Below are positions 13,367 to 25,300 of a stretch of DNA of 64,000 nucleotides, in pieces (positions within the stretch are counted from its first letter, which is position 1; each line of letters starts with the position of its first letter). The translations under genes were made by a program, and so were the position numbers. The DNA is from Anas platyrhynchos (Eukaryota > Chordata > Aves > Anseriformes > Anatidae), in contig NC_092605.1 in the NCBI RefSeq assembly GCF_047663525.1, positions 558,001-622,000 of the forward strand, given 5' to 3'. The notes under the pieces were generated by a model, which saw only the letters and a list, made by a program, of their open reading frames with translations, did no database searches and was not told the DNA's origin.

Positions 13367-16300
13367 CTAGTGTCTCTTGGTGGAGGACACCTTCTTCTTC
13401 CTGGCGGCCAGCATCTCATAGAAAGGGTCCCGGCTGATCGCTGCCCTGGCAGAGGGAACAGGGCTGGGGTCAGCCACGCAGCCGTCCTGCCCCGAAGGGT
13501 CTCAGGAAGGCCCCTTTGTGCCCCTCGGGGAGCCCGCTGCCCCCCTGCCTTGTGGGGTTTCCCAGGATGTGCTGCCCCCACCCCAAATCCAGGGGACGGT
13601 TCCCACCACGTCCCTGCCCAGCGCTGTGCCCCCCCCGAGCACTCACTTGATGCACTTGATCCACTCCTCCTTCTCCTCGGGCGTGGGGGCCGAGATGCGG
13701 TACACGGTGTGGTTCCCCTCCACCACCCGCCCGTCTGCCTCCGTCTTGCAGGCCTTGATCACCTGGTCCTTGTTGTCGGGGATGTAGAGCTCGAAGCAGT
13801 TCTGGGGTGGAAGAGACCCCTCAGGGACAGCCCCCAGGGCAGCGGGGACCCCCGGGCACCCCGAGGCAGGAGGGACGAGGCAGAGCACTGGGGCTGTGGG
13901 TGCTCCCTGGCACCCCCCTGCAGCAGGACAGGGACACCCTGACACCCCCAGGCGTCCCCTGCCACCAGCCCCAGATGCTGCCCCAATGGGCAGCAACCCC
14001 ATGGGGCCCTCCTGCCTCTCCCTGCCTGCTCCTGACCCCCCAAAGCACCGAGATGCTCCTTCCAGCCCCAGGGGACCCTGCCGGGCACTCACGGGCTTCT
14101 TGGAGTCCTCCACCTCGCGGATGCTCAGGTTCTCCAGGGGGATGATGCCACGGGGCTCTTTATCCTGGGGGGGCCAAGCAGAGGCTTCAGTCGCAGGCCG
14201 GACACCTCCAACCCCTCCGTGTGCACCACGAGGAAGGGCTGGGAGCTGCCAACACCCCCGTGCACAGGCACCGAGTGCTGCTCGCCCCCCGGCCCCCTGG
14301 CGCAGCACCCTCCCTGCCCCAGCTCAGCACCCCACACGAAGGCCACTGACCGTGGTGTACTCGAAGTAGTAAAGGCAGTTGTCGGTCAGGATGAACCAGC
14401 GCCGCTTCCACGTCTTCACCCTGCCTCCTGGGAGCAGAGAGAGCCGTGTTGGGCACCGCCGGGCTGCGGCACGGCGAGGCCGGGCCCGCGCGGACACACA
14501 CAGGCAAGCAGCGGGCGCCGGGGCGCAAGCAGAGCCAGGCAGCCCCGTGGTGCCGGGGCGCAGCAGCAGCAGGCAGCACACAGCACGCCGGGCAGCGCAC
14601 GAGCAAGAGCAGAAAGCAGGCGGATGGGGATGGAGGCGGAGGGTGGCGGGAGGGCAGAGCCGGGCGGGGAGCGCGGTGCCCGGTCGCACCGATGGCACCG
14701 AGCTGTGCCAGGCGCCGGCTGCAGCGGGGGGCTCCGGGGGCGCACGGGGCTCCCGCCTGCACCGGCCACGCTCCCACTGCTGTCCCCAGCCCAACGCTGG
14801 GCAAAGCAGGAGCCCGGCGTGCAGGTTGTGGGCTGCGGGGAGCTCCACAGCCAGCGCTGCCAAGGAGGAGCTGCTCCCCTGCGCTCGGGGACTGCTCCCA
14901 GCTGAGCCCGGCTCCCCTCCGCCACGCTCCGGCCGGCACAGCGGCACCGGCTGCTCTGCTCAGCGCCGCGGGCTGGGCACCCAGGCCATGCTGCTCAGGG
15001 TGGGCACAGGCGCAAAGCAGCAGGGTGTGCACAATGGGCTCGTCTCCCCCACCCCGGCTGTGTCTGCAGGACAGCCCTGCCTCGCTGCCCCTCCGTGCCA
15101 CCTTACCTCCCAGCCCTGCACCTGGCCCAGCCAGAGCCCCTTGCTGGGGAAGGTTCACCCCAGTCCCTGCCCTACAGCCAGGCTGAGACCAGGCTTTCCT
15201 AGAAGGACGAGGCTCCCTGCCCTCCTCCAGCCAAGCCCACCCCCCAAACCCCTGGGCTCGATGCCCCCCAGCCCCCAGCCCTCCTAAGGAGCTCCAGCTC
15301 CCCCAGGCCCTCCTCCAGGCTGCATCCTCAGCAGGGCTGTGGGTGGAAGAGCCGCATCACAGCAGCTCTGGAGGAGGAACCGTATGGCACCGAGAGGCAG
15401 CGCAGCCCCAGATTCAGCACTCCCAGCACCTCGGGGCTGCAGGCGGCCGAGCCGGGGCCGTGCCCAGCTCTGGGACAGCCGCACGGGGCACCGCGCGTGG
15501 CTCCTACCTGCTCCCTGCACCCAGCCAGCTCCAGGTGCTCCGTGTCCCAGGCTGGGCCCTTCCTGGGCGCCCCCCAAACACCCCAAACCCGGCCCCATCC
15601 CTTGCGGTGCCGGAGACGCAGACCCGCTGCGGCAGTGCCGAGCCACCCGCAGGCGCAGGGAATCGCCAGGGGTGGGTGGCCCGGGCAGCACCCGGGCGAG
15701 GAGCGGCCGTGGCCCCGTCTGTCCCCGGGCTCTGGCGTTTGCCCTGCGGGACCGGGGCAGGGGAAGGGCCCGGCAGGCCTCGGGGAGCGTTCGGCATCGG
15801 CGGGGACCGGCAGCCCGGCACCCTGCCACGGCGGTGGTGGCGGGCATGGGGCTGTCCCCTCGGCAGGCAGGGTCCCCCGGGCAGCGCGGTGGTTAGCAGC
15901 AGCAGCAATGAGACTAATCGCCAGCAATTAAAAACGAAAAGGAAACGAAGCCCCAGAGGCATGAGCAGAGCAGGGGATAGGGGTACGTACCTCCTGGAGT
16001 TGGGGGCAAGGAAAGGAAGAGCCAAAATCATGGAAACATACAAATGAGGGAGAAAAGAAAATTAAAAAAAAAGGAAAAAAAAATAAAAAAGAGGAAACCC
16101 CGAAGAACCCCCCTCACCCCGCGCAGGGCCACGCATGGCAGCGGGGCAGGGCTGCAGCAGGGAAGCCCAAAGGGGCCGGGCCGCTGAGTTCCCTGGCTCT
16201 CTGTGGCTGTGTGGGATGGGGGGGCCCAGCCCCTGCCCCACGGCCTCCCCAGGGGCTCTCAACCCGCCCACAGCCTCACCACCCCCTTACTGGGCTCGGA

Positions 16301-19300
16301 GGGGCTGGGGCCTGCTCAGGGACAGAAGGGACAGGGGCCTGGGGCTCTCCAGGGCCCCCCAACATGTAGCTGGGGCATGGGTGATGCCTCGTCTGGCACC
16401 GGGGCTGGCACGGGGCAGGGCTCCGTGCTGGGCAGGGATAAGGCCCCATTCCCATCACGAGGGGTGGTGGTAAGGTGAAAACACCCCCTGGTGAGAGGAC
16501 AGAGCCCCCACCCCGGCAGGAGCCCCGGGAAAAGCCGCCTCCAGCCCCTGCTCCTGCCAGCACCCCCAGTCCCCTCTCCTTGCTCGACCCGGGCAGAGAT
16601 CCCTAAGGAGGTGCTGAGATGAGAAGCCACGGGAGCCAGGGCGTGGGGCAGGCTCGTGGTCTGCGAGAGCTGGGCTGTGCCGCGGGGATGCCATGCACGC
16701 TGCCTGCATGTGGAGCTGGGATGCGGAGGTGATAATGCCGTGGGAAGGTGAGGCAGGGACCGGCCGCTGGCATGGAGGGGACGCAGCCTGGGGGCAGCTC
16801 GCCGTTCGCTCCCTGGGGCCTGCTCCGGCAGGACCCTGCTGTGCCTCGGTGCCGACAGGAGCCTCACCAGCCCCCTGCTCCCACACCAGGCCCTGGCACC
16901 AGCTCTCCCCCCCAGGGCTTGCTCTGAGAGGCAGAGCCCCCCAGGAACCCACCCGGCTGCGGCTCTGCTCCTGCTGCCCAGCCCAGGGAGAGCTGCGGGT
17001 GGGAGCTCTCCCTGCCGGCCCGCAGCCTCTCGCCCCTCTCGGGGCCGTGCTCCAAGGAGCCCATCCTGTGGGCAAGGTGAGCCGGGAGCATCGCGCCCCC
17101 ACCCAGCCCCGTCCCCCAGCTGCACCCACCCGGCTGCCAGCACTCACCCAGCTTCAGGAGCCAGCCCTCCCGGTCGGGGTTGAAGAAGGTGTGGGTGAGG
17201 TCGTTGCCATCGTCCTCGGGGATTTTGAAGGGCTCGTTCTTGATGCTCTCATAGAGATTCTGGCACAAGGACACACGGGGTCACCTCTGCTCCCCCCCCC
17301 GAGCCCCGGGACAGCCCCGCTGCGCACCCCGGCCCTGAGCCCCTCACCCGCAGCAGCTCCTCGGGCAGGTCCCCCCCGTCGTTGATGCCGCGGTTCATGG
17401 CGATGAAGCGCTCCGCCGTGGGCTTGTCCTTGACGTTGGGGTTGTGCAGGCTGGTGTTCAGCATGATGATAGCAAAGGAGAGCACGTAGCAGGTGTCTAC
17501 AGGGACAGAGGGGAAAATCAGCCTCAAGGCGGGGGGGGGCTGGGGAGTGGGGCCGGGCAGCTGCCCACCTGTGGACTGGAAGACGCCGGGGTTGCACTGG
17601 CAGTAGCGCTGGGCAAAGGCCTCCATCATCCGGTCGATCTTCTGCGCCTCCCCAGGCAGCCGAAAGCTCCAGAGGAACTGCCTGCGGAGTGAGGTGCCGC
17701 GCTGCTCCTGGGGCCCCCACACCCCCTGGCCACGCTCCCATCTTGCAGCCCCTGCGAGCCCCCTGCCCGCAGGGCCCCACTCCCGGCCCCAGCCCAGCCC
17801 CTGGCTCACCGCAGCGCCTGCACGAGGTTGAGGTCGGTGAACTCGTGCAGCTCCACGAAGGCGTGCAGGACTTGGATGTTGAACTCATCCCTGCGGAAAC
17901 AAAGCCGCAGCACGAGGGGCACACGATCAGCCAGTCCTGTGACTGCCCGGCAGCCCCACGGCTCCCTGCTCTGCTCCAGACCCTGCTGGCCTTCGGGCAG
18001 GATCCCTGCGGCTCTGTCCTGCTCGTGGCCCCGCTGGTTTGCACACACCGGCCTCTTCCCAGTGCCAGCCACGGCTCCAACCACCCCGCTGCCAGCCCCG
18101 GTGCTCAGTGAGGTGTTGGCACAAGCTACTGGGACTGTGCCGGGGGCTGCCCAGAGAACCCCAGGGGCTGCCAGGTCCCCAAGCTGCCCAAAGCCCCGTG
18201 CACCTCTCGCCCAGGTAGTCCCCGATGGCCGTCTTGTTGAGGCCCTCCCCCTTGTAGAGGAACTGCGCGATGTCCTCGCACGTGTTCTTCAGCAAGTCGT
18301 TCTCGATCAGGAACTGGATGCCCTGCAGTGGTGCGAGAGGCGCGGCTCAGCCAGGGGGCACCCGGTGCACGGGGTGGCAGAGCTGCAGCGCTGCCCTTGC
18401 TGCCCGGAGCCCGGTGCCAGACCCCGATACCTTCTTAGGATCCATGTTGAACTTCTTCCTGCCCATGGCCACCTGCTTGTTCCTCTGCATGTTCTTCCTG
18501 CGGAACAGCACAGCCCTGAGCGCTGCGCACAGACCGGGCTCCCCCTGCCCAGCCCCTTGCCCTGCGTGGACTCAAATGGGAGCCGAGCTCTGTGGGCCAG
18601 GCCAGGCCCCCAGCCTCAAATTGGGCACAGCCTGCCCGGCGGGGATGCAGTGTAGGGCTCCGGCTCTGCCCCACCCCACAGCTGAGTGGCTGGGGCTGGT
18701 CCCAGTCTGCCAGGAGGAGCTGCCACAGCCTGTTTGTGGGGTCACCCCATGCAGGGCATCCCAATGGGTCCCCTTTGCATGGGGAGAGGCTGGAGCGAGC
18801 CTGGTGGGGCTCTGAGGACTGCAGCCTTCGTGCCCCAGTGGGGCCGGTGTGAGGGGGATTGGGAACGGTGCCACGAGACAGCTCCCACAAGGACCCCTAA
18901 TCCCAGAGCGGCACCGCCTGCACCAGCCCAGAACAACAACGTCTCTGCGGCCAGACAGGGGGATGAGGCTTGGACAAACAGACTTTCGGAGGAACAATTC
19001 AGGCTGGAATCCTGCTGCTGCTCCACGGCATTAATAGTGCCTGGGAAAGCCACCGGCACCGGCACCCACGGGACGGGGCCACGCCGCTCAGCAGCTCCCA
19101 GGCCAAGGGGGTGAGCTCAGGGCTGGGCACGCTGCGGGAAGGGGCCCCGCCAGCTCCGTGCCAGCAGGGGACTCACCTCTCCTCCGTGGAGCCGAGGTTC
19201 TCGATCTCATTCGTCACTTCTGCTATCTCATCTTTCAGCCGCTGAGGGGAGAGAGCGTGCGCTGAGCCAGGAGCTGCCTCCCGGCCTCCCCGACCCCAGG

Positions 19301-22300
19301 CACCCCGGCAGCAGGCGGGGGGTCCCCACAGAACGGGGCTCGGCGGAGGCAGGTGCCAGCCCTGGGCCCCCCCAGCCCCCCACGTGCTGCCCCAGGCTGA
19401 ACCCCCTCGCAGGGCACTTGGCAGAGGGGGGCTGGCTGTGCCCTGCTGCTAATTCCCTTGCTGCGTCTCTGTGCATGCAGGAAGGAAGAGATTCGGAGGT
19501 TAACGACATTACCCCCTAATCCCTTCAGATGGTGCTCAGCATATGGCAGTAATTAGCCTCTGCTGCCCTAATCACAGACGTGACTGACGAGTGTCCCAGA
19601 TGAGCACTGACCTCGCAGCCACCGGCCAGGGCAGAAACACGGCCCCGAAACACGGCCCCTGCCCGTGCCACGGAGAGATCGACGCCCCGGGCCGCAGGGA
19701 ACGGCGCAGGCGAGGGCTCAGCCCGGGCCTCTGCAGAGCACGAGGAAGGGCTGGGGCTGCCTCTGCCCTGCGGGACCCCCCCGTGCCCCCACACGGCTCC
19801 TGTCCCCTCCCAGGGCCCTCAGGAGGCAGTGCTATCGGGGTGGCAGATGACGGGCTCCCTGCAGCAGCTGCTCGTCGCGTGTGCCCAGCCCTCCCTGCCC
19901 TGCGCTTCCAGCAGCTCCAATTTTCTGCCCCAGAAATTCCAGGGGAGCCTGCACAGGCTGCAAGGAGTGGGGCTGGCGGGGAAGGGGATGGGGGCACGAT
20001 CCTGATCCCAGCCCGGCACGGCTCTGGCATGGGCACTGTGGATCCCAGGCACTGCAGCCTGCTGGGCAGCCCCGGCCAAGGCAGCCTCTCCTTCTGCCTT
20101 GTCCCCATGCCCAGGAGCGGGGTAGGGGACTCGGGACACAGGGACGAGCCTGCGCAAGAGGCCACCTTGCCCAGGACAGCCAGGGATGGGGGAGCACGCA
20201 CGGCAGCCCTGAGCACCGCACCTGAATGTCAGCCAGCAGCTCCTGCTTGCGGCGGCGGATGTTCTCCAGCTCCTGGCACTCCTCTGGGGTTAGGTCGCTG
20301 GGCACTGCGAGGGGACAGGGACAGGGACAGGTCAGCGCACACGGACCGTGGGAACCGTCCCCGTGCCGGGCTCCAGACCCGCACCCGTGCGCAGCTCCCA
20401 GTGCCCGCCCGGGGCTGGGAGGCTCCGTCAGCAGCGCCCCCGGCCGAGTGCCCCTGACGGCACGCCAGGAATGCGACGGGCACCACGCTCCCCGGGCCGG
20501 GCAGCGGCTGCAGCGGGGGAGCCTGGCCCGGCCGAGCCCTGCTGATTCAGCCAGCAGCAGCCGGCAGCGAGCCCCGGCCCCCGCTCCTCCCCGCAGCCCA
20601 CCCCTGCTCAGCCTCCGTCCCAGCCCTGCAGGGACCTGGAGCTGCACCGGGCGAGCCCCAGAGAAAACCGGCTCCCAGCCGGCCCCTCCATGCTGAACCC
20701 CCCCTCCTGAGCTGGGGGCTGGAGGCAGAGCCCCCCACCAGGCGCTGCCTGCACGTGGTGACACCGCTGCCTTGCTGTGCCCCTCGGGAGCCGGACACCC
20801 CACAGCCCCTGCAGCCCCCGCAGCCCCCACAGCCGTGCGCTCCCGTCCCCTGTCTCACGCCGCAGCCCACGGGTGACATTCCTGGTGCTCCGCAGCGCGT
20901 GACCTCCTGCTTCAGCTGCTCCCGTCCCCAAGGTCACCCTGCTCCTCTGGCAGCCCCCGCCTGCCCCCCACCCTGCCAGCACGCTCCAGCAGCTTGCTCG
21001 TGCCCCGTGCCAAGGCCACAGGCAGGGCCCTGGTGTGCCACTGAGCTCCTCGCGCCCTCCTTCCCCCAGCTGCTGCGTTCCGCCAAGGCACCGGGTGCCA
21101 CCGCAGTCTCCAGGCCCCCTCTGCCCCGTTTGCTCTGTCCCCGTGTCACCACCAGGCCCCGGCTCACCCCAGTGCTCTCCGGGGGTCCGCTGCTGGGGCC
21201 CCGTCCCTGTCCCTGCACCCTTGGGTGCTGTCCGCAGCCGCGCGTCACCCCCGAGCCGCTTCCCTCCCCGCGGGTGCCTCTGGGGCGGCCGCGCTCACGC
21301 AAAGCGAATCTGTGAGCTCAGCACTTTCCTCGCTCCGCTCGTGTTTTCTGCCGAGCTTCCTCCTTCGCAGAAATCCCCCGCTGCCGAGGTCAGCAACAGC
21401 CTCAGCTTGCGACACGACCCCCCCGGACTCGAGAACACTTCCCGATATTTTCGGTCCTCAACACATGGAAGCGTGACCCTGACAGCCCCCAGCCCTGGGT
21501 TCTGAGCTACCCACGTCCAAAACGCCGCGGGCTCTGCCCTGCCGCACACCCGGAGCCTCCAGCACAGCCCCCACCAGCGCCGGGGCGCGGAGCCGGTCCC
21601 ACCGGGGCCCAGCCTCTGCTGCACGGCTGCAGCCGGCACCGACAAGCCGCAGCGTGCCGCGACGGGCCGGGACGGGCCCTGCTCGGAGCCACCCGCACAG
21701 CCCCGAGCCCTGCGCGGCCGCGTGGGAAGAGAAATTCGGTGCCAGACTGAGCCCCCCCCGAGCCCGCAGCGGGTGGGTGGGGGTGGGAGGGAGGCTGCAG
21801 CAGTGCAGGGACGTGCTGGCACGCGGCGGGCGCGGGGGAGCTGGGGCTGGAGCTGTGCTGCCTCCCTGCCCCCCCCTCCCTCCCCGCCGAGGGGCTGCGT
21901 GGGTCCCCTGCAGGACCCAGCCCCCCCCCCCCATGGGGACAAGCACTCGTGACCCTGGGCCAGCCGTGTCAGCAGCAGCAGCAGGAGGAAGAGAAACCCC
22001 AGGCACAGCTTCAGCTTCTCTGGGGAAGGAAGAGGGCGGCACCCCCTCCCCGCACCCCGTCCCCGCAGTGCCAGCAGGGTTCTGGGGGGCTCCTGAGCCT
22101 CACCCCCCAGCAGCCCAGCGGGGGGCTGCGGGGTGCGAGGGGACCCCACGTGCCAGACTGTCACACACAGGCAGGAGGCTTCCCAGCATGACACGGGGGG
22201 GCTGTGTGCCATCCCCCCACCCTCTGCTGCCTCAGCCCCCTGGCCCCCGGTGGTGAGGGGCCCACCAGGCTCCGAGCACAGCGCCTGCGAGCAGCAGCAG

Positions 22301-25300
22301 CGCACCCACCGCCCCCCCTGTGCCCAGCACCGGGCGCAGCCCCACCACCACCACCACCACCACCACCACCACCACCATGTGGGGGTCCCCGTGGCCTCCT
22401 TCCAGCCCCTCCCCACCCTGTGGCCGTGCTCACCGCTGCCCTGTGCGCTCAGGACCATGGTGGGGGGGACGCCTGGGGCCGGCTGTGCCGCCGCAGCTCG
22501 GAGCAGCTCCCAGGGGTGCGGGCACCTGCCCGCCCCGCGCCGCCCGGGCTGAGTCAGGGCCGCGCCGCGCCAATGAGCTCGGGGCCGCGCCGGGCGTCAC
22601 CGCGGCACCGCCGCCACCGCCACCGCCCTGCTCCTGCCATGGCCGGCCCAGGGCCCCGCACGGCTCCGCCACCCCTTGGGTTGCTGCTGCCCACAGGCAC
22701 CCGGAGCCAGCCCGGCCCTTCCTTCCTTGGGGGCCGCCAGGACGTGTGCGCCTTGGCACGTCTTGAGCTCGCTGTGGTCACGCTGGGGACCCCGCGCAGT
22801 GGGACCAGCACAGGACCGGGGGCAGGACCAGCAGCCCTGGGAGCGGTGTCGGTCCCCCTGGGGTGCCACCGCCGTCTCTCTGTCACCCCCAGCTCAGGGC
22901 AGATCCCCGCTCAGACTGCGCTGCTGCCCGCAGGACGGTGCCGAGGCAGGGGCTGGGGGCCCACAGGGCTGTGCCTGCAGCAGCAGAGCCCCCGGCACGT
23001 CGCTGTCCCGCTGTCAGCTGCCTGGAGAGGCCGCGTGAGCCTCAGCCACCTTGACTCAGCTAAATCCTGCTCCACAGCGTGAGATGGAAAAACAGCACCC
23101 GGAACACCGGCTACGGAGATCTCCCCGGAAAGCCTGGGAAGGAAGGGCCTAAAAAAAGGCTCCTGAGGCCTTTCAGCCCCAGCTGCGGAGCCACCCAGTC
23201 TCCTGCCGGCCGAGGGCACAGCTCTCACCCATGTCACGTCTGTCGAGCAGCCCCACGTCTCGGACAGACCACGGGGACACCCTGCGGGAAGGGGCTGCCC
23301 GTGGGGCCGGCCCCGGTGCAGCGGGGTGTCACCAGTGGGCTCGGCCGTGGCTGTGCTGGGGGGCTCCCGCTGCACCCCACTGCTGGGGGGGGGGCTGCGG
23401 GGCCCCAAGAAACTTCCTGCCCCCGCCTCGGCGCACCACATCCTGTTTTCACCGTGCTCTGTGCACATCCTGGGTTGCGTCAGCCCCGTCCTTCCCCAGA
23501 CAGCCGAGGTGCGTCAGGAGAAGGGCTCGGGGTCAGGGGGCTCCACAAAGACCCTCCCAGGCAGCCAGGTCCAGCGCCGAGGGCTGGCCAGGGCCCTGCC
23601 CCCCCCCAGCACCCAGCTCCTGCACCCCACAGCCGCTGCCTCGCTCCCCACTAGTTCCAGGCTTGGGGGCCCAGCCATGGGGCTGGAGCACCACCAGGGC
23701 ACACGACGTGGCCCACGAGCAGCAGCTTGGCCATGTCCACTCTCACTGAGCCACTGACACAGCCACGGCCTGGTCCTGCAGCCACGGTCCTGCAGCCCCG
23801 CATCGTGTGCTGCTCGCCCTGCCATGCACCTCACTCCCCCTCCACTCCCGCACCTCTCACCGTGCTCAGCCTCAGCGCAGGCAGCGCTGCCGCAGGGCTG
23901 CCGGGAGCTGCTCTCAGCCTGCGAGCAGGAGCCCAGGGACAGCAGCAGCAGCTCCCAGGCGCTGACAGCCCGCAGTGACAGCCCCGACCTGGGCAGGTTT
24001 CCTTTGGAGAGGGCAGCCACGCACGCTCCCCCCTGCTCTCAAGCGGGGCTGCAGCAAGGGCATCGCTCCGGCAGGGCTGGAGGCAGGAGGGGTGAGGGGC
24101 TGGGGCAGGATGGGGTTCGGTCCCACCGTGCTGTGTGCACCCCCTGGCTCTGCCGAGGGCTCCCCGGCTCTACCAGCACCGTGGGGAGCGCCCCGCACCC
24201 AGCTGTCCCTTGCGGGGGCCTGAGGCCGGCAGCGCGCGGGGGCGGCGAGACAAGCGGGACGCTCCGTGCCGCCGATGGCAGGAGCCATATGGAGCCGGAG
24301 CCACGGGCCCTGCCGTGGGGACGGGGTCACTGCGGGAAGCAGAGGGCACGGGGCACCTACCTGCCTTGGTGGCCACTGAGGGGCACAGGAAGGCCTGGAA
24401 GCTGGAGGCGCAGAGCTCGCTGACCGTCCCCATGGCGCGCAGACCCCGAGTGGGGCAGGGGGAGCCCGGCGGGCACTGTGCGGCGCGGCGGCAGCTCCCT
24501 GCGGCCGGGACCCCGGGCAGCCCGAGGTGTCCCCGCTCTGTCTGGAGCAGGGGAAGGCGGCTCTGGCAGCGGGAGGCTCCAGCGGCAGGAGCCCACGCGC
24601 CCGCCGCAGCCAATCCCCGCTCCCTGCCCGCACAGGGGCCCGCTGGGGCGCACGGGCAGCGGCCGGCGGCTCAAAGCCACTTGGAGGACACGGAGCTGGG
24701 GAAGTTCATGGCAGCAGCCCCTGGGCCTGGGCTGCCTGCCCCCTGCCAGCCCCCGACCCCCACGGCGGCTGCCGGCGGGGTATTTTTAGAGCGGTTTTAT
24801 CCCTCCGTATTAGAGCTTTAAGCATCCAGAGCCGCTGGTTGCGTAGCAACCTCCCCTGCATAAAAGGAAGGTGCATAAAGAGACACAACAGGCTGCAGCG
24901 AGGCGTGGGGAGCGGGGTGCTGCCAGGCCCCCGGCCACGGGGTGCTGGGTGCTGCCTGCTCCCGGCACAGCCCCATGGGGCCGAGCTGTCCCGCTCCGTG
25001 CTTGGGCAGCCCCCGGCGATGGGGCCGGGGCAGTGCGGTGCCGGTGCTGGAGCCGGTTCCCTGCTCCTGGGGTGCTGCTGCAGCAGGATCTTCGGCCCTG
25101 CCCCGAGCTCCCGGCCTCTGCATCCTGGCAGAACTGGGGGGCACCCTGCCGGCCCCGCTGCACCCCAACCCGTCGGCCCCACGGGCACCGAGCAGACCCA
25201 GCCCGGACAGCCAGCTCCTCCCTTCGCTCCGAGCAGAATTGATGCCCCGGCGGGGGCACGGCTGTGAGTAACAAACCCCAGCGCCTGGAGGGGCACGAGG

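Noticed and set aside
21295-22200. Long minus-strand frame continuing the MVLSAQGS start
   Set aside because: Beyond the GT donor at 22433 the text becomes composition-driven; only the first 25 bases were kept as a candidate exon.
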